A stretch of DNA of 64,000 bases from an uncultured Collinsella sp. (GTDB lineage: Bacteria > Actinomycetota > Coriobacteriia > Coriobacteriales > Coriobacteriaceae), in the NCBI GenBank assembly GCA_958436995.1, contig CAUBMI010000002.1:13558-77557 (forward strand), in the 5' to 3' direction. The position numbers were made by a program, and so were the translations under genes. Below the pieces are notes generated by a model. The model was not told the DNA's origin. It worked only from the letters and a program-made list of their open reading frames with translations, and did no database searches. This document shows, piece after piece, positions 57,529 to 64,000 of the stretch (positions are counted from its first letter, which is position 1; each line of letters begins with the position of its first letter).

Positions 57529-58482
57529 CTACGAGCGGCCGCGAACCTGACCCATAGACGGGGCGGGAACGGCAGCGAGGATGCGGTCGAGGACGTCGGC
57601 GGCGCCAATCGATTCAATACGCGCCTGGGGGCGTAAAACGAGACGGTGGGCGCAAACAGCCTTAAATACCTCGCGCACGTCCTCGGGCACCACATAGTCG
57701 CGCTCACGAATCAATGCGCAGGCGCGCGCCATGCGGGTGAGCGCGATAATGCCGCGGGGGCTCACGCCCAGCTCGACAAGATCGTCATTACGGGTCTCCT
57801 CGCACAGGCGGACGATATAATCCAGCACCGTGTCGGCAACCTGTACATTGCCCAGGTAGTTTTGGATATCGAGCAGATCATCGCAGGCAACCATGGGCTT
57901 AATGTCGTCGAGCGGGTTGACATAGCGACGGGCCTTGAGGATATCGATCTGGTCCTGGCGCGACGGATAGCCAACGGACAGACGAACCATAAAGCGATCG
58001 AGCTGGCTATCGGGCAGCGGTTGCGTGCCCGCCGAGCCCACCGGGTTCTCGGTTGCGATACACACAAAGGGACGCGGGACCTGATGCGTCTGCCCGTCGA
58101 TAGTCACCGCGCGCTCTTCCATAACCTCGAGCAGGGCCGACTGCGTCTTTGCGCTGGTACGGTTGATCTCGTCGCCCAGCAGCATGTTGCAGTTGACGGC
58201 GCCCCACACAAAGCGAAACACGCCGGCGTCGCGGTCGAACATCGTAAAGCCCGTAATGTCCGAGGGCAGCGTATCGGGCGTAAATTGCACGCGCTTAAAG
58301 TCCAGACCCAGTGCACGCGAAAGAGCCAGAGCCAGCGTCGTCTTGCCGGTACCGGGCACATCCTCCAGCAGGATGTGGCCGCCGGCATAGATGGCCATGA
58401 GAGCTTTCTCGATCACATCGCGCTTGCCCAGCAGGGCGCGGCTCACTTCGTTGATGATGCTGTTGGACTGTTCGACAATCAC
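57529..58482 (-). CDS. MoxR-family AAA+ ATPase
   Basis: A 317-residue chaperone-like ATPase. Walker A GTGKTTLA at about 44-51, Walker B LLGDEINR at about 101-108, and the sensor ATENPVGSAGTQPLPDSQLDRF motif (about 143-165, given here as its parts ENP and SQLDRF) are complete. It lies in an operon with DUF58 and transglutaminase-like genes, 2 nt after the hybrid kinase gene. It would use ATP to remodel or activate a partner, probably the DUF58 protein. Confidence 0.93.
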   Translation of the reverse strand: MIVEQSNSIINEVSRALLGKRDVIEKALMAIYAGGHILLEDVPGTGKTTLALALSRALGLDFKRVQFTPDTLPSDITGFTMFDRDAGVFRFVWGAVNCNMLLGDEINRTSAKTQSALLEVMEERAVTIDGQTHQVPRPFVCIATENPVGSAGTQPLPDSQLDRFMVRLSVGYPSRQDQIDILKARRYVNPLDDIKPMVACDDLLDIQNYLGNVQVADTVLDYIVRLCEETRNDDLVELGVSPRGIIALTRMARACALIRERDYVVPEDVREVFKAVCAHRLVLRPQARIESIGAADVLDRILAAVPAPSMGQVRGRS

Positions 58483-58484
58483 GG

Positions 58485-60128
58485 TTACTCATTTCCTCGG
58501 TAAGCCGCCTCGGCCGTCGCGGCCGCCAGCTGTGCTTTCAAAACGTTCAGATCGATGGGCTTGCCCACATGTCCGTTCATGCCCACGCTGCGCGAGCGCT
58601 CAACATCCTCGGTGTAGTCATTGGCGGAAAGCGCAATGATGGGAATGACGGTGGCATCCTCATGATTAAGTCCTCGAATCTGCTCCGCCGCTTCCCAACC
58701 GTTGAGCACGGGCATCTGAATATCCATAAGGATCGCATCGTACGTGCCCGTGGGCATGCTCCGAAATCGCTCAACGACCGCCTGGCCGTTTTCGGCACGA
58801 TCGACCGCCGCGCCTCGTCTTGCCAGCAACTCAATCACGATCATGGCATTGATTTCGTTATCCTCGGCCAACAGGAATCGCTTGCCCTCAAACTGATAGG
58901 TAAACGACAAGTCAATGGAATCGCGCGCCGTCTCGAGGGTCTGCTCCTTACGTTTAAGGTCCTCGATCTGCTCCGACGTGGCCAGTCGCAGCGGAATGTA
59001 GGCCGAAAACGTTGAGCCGCGACCGGGCTCGGTATCGACGACGATCTCGCCGTCCATCAGGTCGACGAGCGCGCTCGTAATGGCCATGCCCAGACCCGTT
59101 CCGCCGTAGCGGCGAGCAATAGTGCGGTCTTCCTGCTCAAACGGTTTAAAGATTTTGCTGACGTAGCGCGGATCCATACCCTTGCCTGTGTCGCGCACGC
59201 GCAGCATATAGCTCACGCCGCCGTCTGCCCGGTACATCTCGCGCAGGGTTACGGTAACGCTGCCGCCCTGCTCGGTAAACTTGACCGCGTTGGAGATAAA
59301 GTTGATGACGATCTGTGACAGGCGCATGCGGTCGCCCACGACAAAAACGTTTTCACAGTCCTCCAGATTGACCGAGTACGCAAGCCCTTTGTCGGCTGCC
59401 TGCGAGCTAAACATGCGCTCGATCTCGTCGGCAAACAGACGCATATCAAACGGCGCATCGTCAAGGCGCACGCGCCCGCTGTTGAGGCGGCTCATGTCGA
59501 GCATGTCGTTGATAAGCGAAAGCAGGTAGGCCGAAAGCTGCGAGGCACGAGACAAGTCATCCATCAGGCGAGACTCATCCGCATGATGCTCGCGGGCAAG
59601 CGAAATCATGCCCTCGATGCCATTGAGCGGCGTGCGGATCTCGTGGCTCATCTGGTTCATATAGTCTGTACGCGCGTTGGCGGTCTCGATGGCGCGATCG
59701 CGCTCGGACTCTGCCTTGGCGATACGCTCGTTTTCGGTCGTTACATCGACTGCAGAAACCAGGTACTGCGTGCCGTCTTGAATGAGCGCAATCGTAAACC
59801 TAATGCTGAGCTGCGATTTTTCTCCATGGGGCGCATAGTAGGAGCACAGGAGATTCAGCGGAGTCGCGTGGTCCCAGTCCCTCACCTGTCGCTGTATGCG
59901 AACACGGTCGCTATCGGGAATAAAGCGGTACAGCGTCTCGATGTCGTCGCTAATACGATCGGGCGATACACCAAAGATGCGTTCAAAATTTGGGGTGATA
60001 TAGAGCGGAAGACAGTCGCTGGCGCGCAAGACCAGCGCAACGTTGGGCCCTTGCTGCGCAAGCGCCTCTTCAAACAGTCGACGCGCTCGGTCCGCGTCGC
60101 GCTTCTCGTGTGAACCGAACAGCCCCAA
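58485..60128 (-). CDS. cytoplasmic hybrid histidine kinase (PAS-HisKA-HATPase-REC)
   Basis: A 547-residue kinase with no membrane helix: PAS at about 25-130, dimerisation domain with phosphoacceptor His162 in MSHEIRTPLNG, ATPase domain with N box (NFISNAVKF) and G boxes (DTGKGM, GGTGLGM), and a C-terminal receiver with phosphoacceptor Asp469. It starts with TTG and an AAGGGGG site, so it may be weakly translated. No output domain or response regulator is present in the operon, so the signal may pass to an unlinked partner or act on MoxR; both are guesses. It opens the surface-protein operon. Confidence 0.9.
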   Translation of the reverse strand: MGLFGSHEKRDADRARRLFEEALAQQGPNVALVLRASDCLPLYITPNFERIFGVSPDRISDDIETLYRFIPDSDRVRIQRQVRDWDHATPLNLLCSYYAPHGEKSQLSIRFTIALIQDGTQYLVSAVDVTTENERIAKAESERDRAIETANARTDYMNQMSHEIRTPLNGIEGMISLAREHHADESRLMDDLSRASQLSAYLLSLINDMLDMSRLNSGRVRLDDAPFDMRLFADEIERMFSSQAADKGLAYSVNLEDCENVFVVGDRMRLSQIVINFISNAVKFTEQGGSVTVTLREMYRADGGVSYMLRVRDTGKGMDPRYVSKIFKPFEQEDRTIARRYGGTGLGMAITSALVDLMDGEIVVDTEPGRGSTFSAYIPLRLATSEQIEDLKRKEQTLETARDSIDLSFTYQFEGKRFLLAEDNEINAMIVIELLARRGAAVDRAENGQAVVERFRSMPTGTYDAILMDIQMPVLNGWEAAEQIRGLNHEDATVIPIIALSANDYTEDVERSRSVGMNGHVGKPIDLNVLKAQLAAATAEAAYRGNE

Positions 60129-60220
60129 TATGCCCCCTTTTTTATTTCGCGGTTCAGTCTACCAGCTCATAGGCACTTTACAGAGATAATACTCAGCTAA
60201 AGTTGGCTATTAATGATGCA

Positions 60221-60258
60221 AAAACGCGCTCGACGGCAATTGCCATCGGGCGCGTTTT
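60221..60258. terminator. bidirectional intrinsic terminator
   Basis: AAAACGCG...GGCAAT and ATTGCC...CGCGTTTT form a long imperfect hairpin between the SDR gene and the hybrid-kinase operon. It overlaps the last bases of the SDR coding end closely (stop at 60260). Confidence 0.85.
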
Positions 60259-60259
60259 G

Positions 60260-60940
60260 TTACTCGGGCCAGATAAACTGGGTGCGGCCGGCCTCGCCGC
60301 CATCGATCAGCAGGCTCTGCCCGGTCATAAACCGGTTGGTCACGCCCACAAAGTAGATCCACTCGGCGATCTCTTGGGCGGTGGCCCAGCGTTTAAGCGG
60401 CGTGAGCTCCATAATCTGGTTCCACAGGTGTTCGTCTTCCATCACGCAACGGTTGAGCGGCGTGATAACGCCGCCCGGGTCCACACTGTTGGCGATGGCC
60501 TGCGGCGCCAAGCGGTTTGCAAGGTTCTTGGTGTAGGCGATAACGCCGCCCTTGCTGGCGGCATAGGCGGGAAACTCCGATCCCGTATGCCCGCTCGCCG
60601 ACCCCACATTGACCACGGATGTAATGGCCGGCGCCGGCTTGGCGGCAAGCCCCTCCCCCACAAAGGCATAGCGCTCGGTCACGTTGATGGTGCCGCACAG
60701 GTTGGCGGCAATATCGTCGGCCGAATCCTGCGTGCCGGCAACGTTCACGATCACCTGGGGTTCAAGCTCGTCTGGAAACGAATCCGGCTCGCGGACATCG
60801 ACGATCAGATGGCGATAGCGCTCGTGCTCGACTGCCGCCGGCAGCAGATCAAAGCCCACGACCTCGTGACCCTCGTCCAAAAAGCGCTGCACGCACGCGG
60901 CTCCAATACCACCCGAAGCACCCGTGATCAAAACCCGCAT
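60260..60940 (-). CDS. short-chain dehydrogenase/reductase
   Basis: A 226-residue SDR oxidoreductase. NAD(P) loop TGASGGIG at 6-13, NVAG at 66-69, catalytic Ser114, Tyr126 and Lys130 (YAASK). The acidic Asp31 after beta-strand 2 suggests NAD+. It resembles 3-hydroxyacyl or cyclitol dehydrogenases but the substrate cannot be assigned. It follows the queuosine-precursor transporter gene after 9 nt, so it is probably cotranscribed. Confidence 0.9.
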   Translation of the reverse strand: MRVLITGASGGIGAACVQRFLDEGHEVVGFDLLPAAVEHERYRHLIVDVREPDSFPDELEPQVIVNVAGTQDSADDIAANLCGTINVTERYAFVGEGLAAKPAPAITSVVNVGSASGHTGSEFPAYAASKGGVIAYTKNLANRLAPQAIANSVDPGGVITPLNRCVMEDEHLWNQIMELTPLKRWATAQEIAEWIYFVGVTNRFMTGQSLLIDGGEAGRTQFIWPE

Positions 60941-60949
60941 ACTTGCTCC

Positions 60950-61672
60950 TTAGGCGATTGCGTGGCGCTCGAGGTACTCGGCGCCCACATTCTCACGCTC
61001 CCAGCCACGCACGACCTTGTAGCCCACGGGGCTCAGGAAGACCTCGCACAGCAGCTCGGCAACAGCGCCGGTCAGCGAGCACATAAGGACCTGTACCCAG
61101 GTCCAACCAAAGAACGTGTGGCTCACCACAATGGCAAAGACCAGGTTGTCGATAAACTGGCCAACACCCGTGGACACATAGGAGCGGAAGGCAAAGCTCG
61201 CAAAGTTATTCTTTTTGAGCATACGGCCGAGCGACTGGTTGAGCGTGGAGTTAACCACGGCAGAAACGAGCATGGCGAGCGAAGAGCCCAGCACCACGTA
61301 CCAGGTGCCGCCGATGGTGGCGTTAAGGGCGGTGTTGACCTCGATCATGCCCGTGTCATAGTAGGCGCCCCACATGCCAGGCGTGAGCGAGCATGCCCAA
61401 AAGCACAGGCTCACGGCCAGGTTGACCAGCAGCGCGAGGATAGAGATTTTGATGGATGCCTTGGCGCCAAAGCGCTTGCAGATCATGTCCTGGCACAAAA
61501 ACGAAACCCAGCTCACCACAAAGCCGCAGTCGAGCGCCAGATATGGCAGGCTGATAAGCTCTTTGTTGGCCAGCAAGTTCATCATGATGACGCTCACGAA
61601 AAACAGCGAAACCGTTGCCGCGGGAATGCTCCGCAACAGGACCTTGTAGTCCTCCATGACCTTCTTGATCAT
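60950..61672 (-). CDS. queuosine precursor transporter (YhhQ/VUT family)
   Basis: A 240-residue, six-helix membrane protein of the VUT/DUF165 family. Members import preQ0, preQ1 or queuine for tRNA modification. ANKELISLP near 35-43 and the acidic-polar second helix (CQDMICKRFG) are family-like. AAAGGAG lies before the ATG. A hairpin in the leader at 61681-61728 may be a preQ1 riboswitch. No queuosine biosynthesis gene is in the window, which fits a salvaging organism. Confidence 0.88.
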   Translation of the reverse strand: MIKKVMEDYKVLLRSIPAATVSLFFVSVIMMNLLANKELISLPYLALDCGFVVSWVSFLCQDMICKRFGAKASIKISILALLVNLAVSLCFWACSLTPGMWGAYYDTGMIEVNTALNATIGGTWYVVLGSSLAMLVSAVVNSTLNQSLGRMLKKNNFASFAFRSYVSTGVGQFIDNLVFAIVVSHTFFGWTWVQVLMCSLTGAVAELLCEVFLSPVGYKVVRGWERENVGAEYLERHAIA

Positions 61673-61680
61673 TATGTACT

Positions 61681-61728
61681 CCTTTGGTTTTAGGTTTAAC
61701 GAGCAGGATATCGGACCCGAACTGCTCG
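61681..61728 (-). promoter_or_regulatory. candidate preQ1-I riboswitch in the transporter leader
   Basis: On the minus strand a 7-bp stem (CGAGCAG at 61728-61722, CTGCTCG at 61706-61700) closes a 15-nt loop starting TTCGGGTCC. An A-rich tail, TTAAACCTAAAACC, follows and runs into the ribosome-binding site AAAGGAG. A loop with GGGT that can pair with ACC of the tail is the H-type pseudoknot layout of preQ1-I switches, which sequester the ribosome site. The stem is longer and the tail less A-only than the classic consensus. Confidence 0.5.
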
Positions 61729-61757
61729 GACGCCCCGGTCTTGAGACGACGGTGGGT

Positions 61758-61786
61758 ATGATAGCCGCTCACGCGGCGGCAGGCAA
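61758..61786 (-). promoter_or_regulatory. sigma70-type promoter of the transporter/SDR unit
   Basis: TTGCCT at 61786-61781 and TATCAT at 61763-61758 on the minus strand with exactly 17 nt between. Predicted start near 61751 gives a leader of about 80 nt that contains the candidate riboswitch. Confidence 0.6.
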
Positions 61787-61828
61787 GCAAACGGCGCGGC
61801 GGCCCCACAGGATCACCGCGCCGGTGCG

Positions 61829-63442
61829 CTAAAACGTTACGTTGCCGAACTCCGACAGGACAAGGTCGGGGTTGTGGTCGGTAGCCCAGTCCACGTTCCA
61901 CGGGCTCGTGAACAGCAGCAGTTTGCCGCCGCGCATGTCCTCGACGCGCAGGGTATCGCGCGTGAGCGAAAGGCCCGGGATATCGATGGTGTCGGGGTCG
62001 TTTTGGATCCAGCGGATGTCCGTATAGGGCAGCGGCTGGCGACGAACCTCAACACGGTACTCGGCCTTGAGGCGGCGCTCGAGTACCTCAAACTGCAGCA
62101 CGCCGACCACGCCCACGATGACGCTCTCCATGCCGGCACCCAGCTCGCGGAAGATCTGGATGGCGCCCTCCTGGGCAAGCTCCTCCATGCCCTTCACAAA
62201 CTGCTTGCGCTTGAGCGTGTCGACCTGCGTAATGCGGGCAAACATCTCGGGGGCAAACGTCGGGATCTGCGGATACTGCACGTGGCGCTTGCCGGAGCAC
62301 ACGGTGTCGCCGATGCTAAAGATACCGGGATCGAACAGGCCCACGATGTCGCCGGCGTACGCCTCGTCCACGATGGCGCGATCGTCGGCCATCATCGAGG
62401 TGCCCGTAGCCAGCTTGAGCTTGCGGTTGCCCTGCACATGGAAGGCATCCATGCCGCGCTCGAACTTGCCCGAGCAAATGCGCACAAAGGCAATGCGATC
62501 GCGATGGTTCTTGTCCATGTTGGCCTGGATCTTAAACACGAAGCCGCTAAAGTCGTTCTCGGCGGGCGCGACCGGCTCGCTGGTGAGTGTATCGGTATAG
62601 GCGCGCGGCGTCGGGGCCAGACGCAGGAACTCTTTAAGGAAGGGCTCCACACCAAAGTTGGTGAGTGCCGAGCCAAAGAACGCCGGGCTCAGCTTGCCGC
62701 AGGCCACGGCATCCAGGTCGAGCTCGTCACCGGCGCCATCGAGCAGCTCGATGTCGTCCATCAGGTTCTTGTGGTTCTCCTCGCCAATGAGCTCGTCCAT
62801 GGCCGGATCGCCCAGCTCGGCCTCGACCTCGGCGACCTTCTTGGTGGCGTTGGCGTGGCCGTCGCCCTCAAAGGCAATGACGCGACGGGTCTGACGATCG
62901 AACACGCCGCGGAAGTTGCGGCCGCTGCCGATCGGCCAGTTCATGGGATACGTATTGATACCCAGGACGTTCTCGATCTCTTCCATGAGCTCAAACGGAT
63001 CGCGAGCCTCGCGGTCGAGCTTGTTCACAAAGGTGAAGATGGGAATATGGCGCAGCGTACAGACCTTAAAGAGCTTTTTGGTCTGGGCCTCGACGCCCTT
63101 GGCACCGTCGATGACCATGACCGCGGCGTCGGCAGCCATAAGGGTACGGTAGGTGTCCTCCGAGAAGTCCTGGTGGCCGGGGGTATCGAGGATGTTGACG
63201 CAGGCGCCGTTATAGGTGAACTGCAGTACCGAGGAGGTAACGGAAATACCGCGCTCCTTCTCGATGTCCATCCAGTCCGAGACGGCATGCTTGGCCGAGC
63301 TCTTGCCCTTGACCGAGCCGGCGGTCTGGATGCTGCCGGTATAGAGCAGCAGCTTCTCGGTAAGTGTGGTCTTACCGGCGTCCGGGTGGCTGATGATCGC
63401 GAATGTGCGGCGCGACGAGATTTCATCCGACAGGCTTGCCAT
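61829..63442 (-). CDS. prfC: peptide chain release factor 3
   Basis: A 537-residue GTPase that recycles release factors 1 and 2 from the ribosome. G1 SHPDAGKTTL, G2 EKERGISV, G3 DTPGHQDF and G4 NKLD are present, and length matches RF3 (about 530). The ATG at 63442 (MASLSDE) has AAAGGA upstream. A TACAAT -10 box at 63495-63490 on the minus strand lies about 50 nt before it. No gene lies between 63443 and 63994; that gap holds the four-unit repeat cluster. Confidence 0.96.
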   Translation of the reverse strand: MASLSDEISSRRTFAIISHPDAGKTTLTEKLLLYTGSIQTAGSVKGKSSAKHAVSDWMDIEKERGISVTSSVLQFTYNGACVNILDTPGHQDFSEDTYRTLMAADAAVMVIDGAKGVEAQTKKLFKVCTLRHIPIFTFVNKLDREARDPFELMEEIENVLGINTYPMNWPIGSGRNFRGVFDRQTRRVIAFEGDGHANATKKVAEVEAELGDPAMDELIGEENHKNLMDDIELLDGAGDELDLDAVACGKLSPAFFGSALTNFGVEPFLKEFLRLAPTPRAYTDTLTSEPVAPAENDFSGFVFKIQANMDKNHRDRIAFVRICSGKFERGMDAFHVQGNRKLKLATGTSMMADDRAIVDEAYAGDIVGLFDPGIFSIGDTVCSGKRHVQYPQIPTFAPEMFARITQVDTLKRKQFVKGMEELAQEGAIQIFRELGAGMESVIVGVVGVLQFEVLERRLKAEYRVEVRRQPLPYTDIRWIQNDPDTIDIPGLSLTRDTLRVEDMRGGKLLLFTSPWNVDWATDHNPDLVLSEFGNVTF

Positions 63443-63489
63443 GCGGATCCTTTCTTGCATTGAGTGCATTACGTCGTTGTAACCGTACT

Positions 63490-63495
63490 ATTGTA
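63490..63495 (-). promoter_or_regulatory. -10 box of the prfC promoter
   Basis: TACAAT on the minus strand (GGCTACAATAG). The -35 region is poor, so this is only a likely -10 element. Confidence 0.4.
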
Positions 63496-63583
63496 GCCGC
63501 GAAATGCTGCAGCAGGGCACCTATCAGGACAAATTCATCAGTTGGGGCCTAGGGTAGCAGTCGATGGCGGCACTCCGCAGCAG

Positions 63584-63884
63584 TTTGTCTCGATCTGTAA
63601 CATCTAGACGGTTTTTGAACCTCTACCTGTTACAGATTTAGACAAACAGGTGGACGTCCCAGAAAGATCTCGATCTGTAACATCTGGCCACTCAAAACGG
63701 GTCCATCTGTTACAGATTGAGATATAAGGATAGACGGGTGGCCAATGTCTCGATCTATAACATCTAGCAGCCAAAATCTTCTCCAGTTGTTACAGATTGA
63801 GACAACCAGGTGGGGCCCGCCAGCAAAATCTCAATCTGTAACAGGTAACCGTCCAAATCGGTTCCAGATGTTACAGATTGAGAT
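63584..63884. repeat. cluster of four TCTCGATCTGTAACA palindromic units
   Basis: Units at 63584-63646, 63667-63723, 63746-63804 and 63828-63884, each 57-63 nt. Every unit is an inverted repeat of TGTCTCRATCTGTAACA and TGTTACAGATTGAGACA with a 23-27-nt middle that differs between units but often has CCAAAAYSGG. Unit 4 has perfect 16-nt arms (63828-63843, 63869-63884). Spacers are 20-23 nt and unrelated. Two more units lie at 13305-13441. Not a CRISPR array, since the repeats themselves are divided by variable middles and total unit structure is palindromic. Confidence 0.88.
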
Positions 63885-63933
63885 GAATGAACGCGCGGAC
63901 AATCCCTATTTGCCTCTTGCATAACTGTGCATA

Positions 63934-63967
63934 GTGTATATATATTGTGCTTACCGGTTATATACAC
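63934..63967. promoter_or_regulatory. dyad upstream of the gene at the right edge, candidate operator
   Basis: GTGTATATA at 63934-63942 and TATATACAC at 63959-63967 form a perfect 9-nt dyad with a 16-nt spacer in an AT-rich stretch, about 28 nt before a probable start codon at 63995. A second dyad, TGCATAACTGTGCA, lies at 63918-63931. Probably the promoter and operator of that gene. Confidence 0.4.
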
Positions 63968-63994
63968 GTGTAGCCCAACAGCTAAGGAGCCGCT

Positions 63995-64000
63995 GTGGAC
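63995..64000 (+). CDS. start of a gene truncated by the window edge
   Basis: GTG-GAC is preceded by AAGGAG at 63984-63989 with 5 nt between. Only two codons are inside the window, so nothing can be said of the product; the call rests on the ribosome-binding site and the promoter-like AT-rich region before it. Confidence 0.35.

Noticed and set aside
61874..63463. Long plus-strand frame opposite prfC
   Set aside because: Another mirror frame in a GC-rich gene; release factor 3 on the minus strand has all GTPase motifs.
63584..63884. Possible CRISPR array (four similar repeats with spacing of 20-23 nt)
   Set aside because: Each unit is itself a palindrome with a variable middle and the conserved arms alternate in orientation; there is no constant direct repeat with unique spacers of 30 nt or more, and no cas gene nearby.

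Overview
The window is GC-rich, densely coded and genome-like, and it looks like a gut actinobacterium of the class Coriobacteriia, most probably Collinsella or a close relative. The basis is GC-rich codon use, the gene mix (luxS, split transketolase, PTS/6-phospho-beta-glucosidase, BspA-like leucine-rich surface protein) and several families of short palindromes rich in GGGAC/GTCCC between genes. The genus is an inference; no marker gene (16S rRNA, rpoB) lies in the window and no tRNA or rRNA gene was seen.

Layout. 1-2584: an esterase and a DUF1593 (Sde182-like) protein. 2933-7227: a plus-strand cluster of a DUF4428 zinc-ribbon protein, a YdjG-like zinc-ribbon membrane protein, a YdjI-like SPFH protein with C-terminal zinc ribbons, and a lipoprotein. 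7336-11332: a three-gene two-component locus (7TM-like kinase-related protein, histidine kinase, LuxR-type regulator), each gene overlapping the next by 4 nt. 11674-17686: beta-glucoside utilisation: 6-phospho-beta-glucosidase, a cupin-like protein, an esterase, a PTS EIIBC and a BglG/LicT antiterminator with an RNA antiterminator/terminator leader; the part from about 14.1 to 17.7 kb is visibly less GC-rich. 17785-18273: luxS. 18426-24486: FGGY kinase, split transketolase, fucose-isomerase-like protein and LacI regulator, probably one pentose or pentulose pathway. 24690-26664: nucleoside hydrolase and ribokinase, which feed ribose-5-phosphate into the same pool. 26852-29068: an acyltransferase-3/SGNH O-acetyltransferase.

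29.1-31.8 kb is the mobile island: a 230-bp MITE-like element, an IS256/Mutator-family insertion sequence abutting it, and a decayed IS30-type transposase fragment. 31792-45366 is mostly housekeeping or accessory single genes (FMN reductase, ArsC-like protein without its cysteine, CobW GTPase, TrmL, two paralogous AAA+ ATPases on either side of a UvrA-like ABC protein, a TetM-type ribosomal-protection GTPase, GNAT, RsmJ, RlmA and small membrane proteins). Four copies of one 31-bp palindrome sit at gene ends between 34.7 and 39.7 kb. 45602-49756: MATE exporter, LysR regulator, EamA exporter, uracil-DNA glycosylase.

49762-60128 is a minus-strand operon that reads hybrid histidine kinase, MoxR ATPase, DUF58 protein, transglutaminase-like membrane protein with Ser in place of the catalytic Cys, and a 1409-residue BspA-like surface protein. 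It is the best candidate here for a poorly described system: probably a regulated machine that builds or displays one large surface protein. The window ends with an SDR oxidoreductase, a queuosine-precursor transporter behind a candidate preQ1 riboswitch, release factor 3, a cluster of four approximately 57-63-nt palindromic repeats, and the first codons of a further gene.
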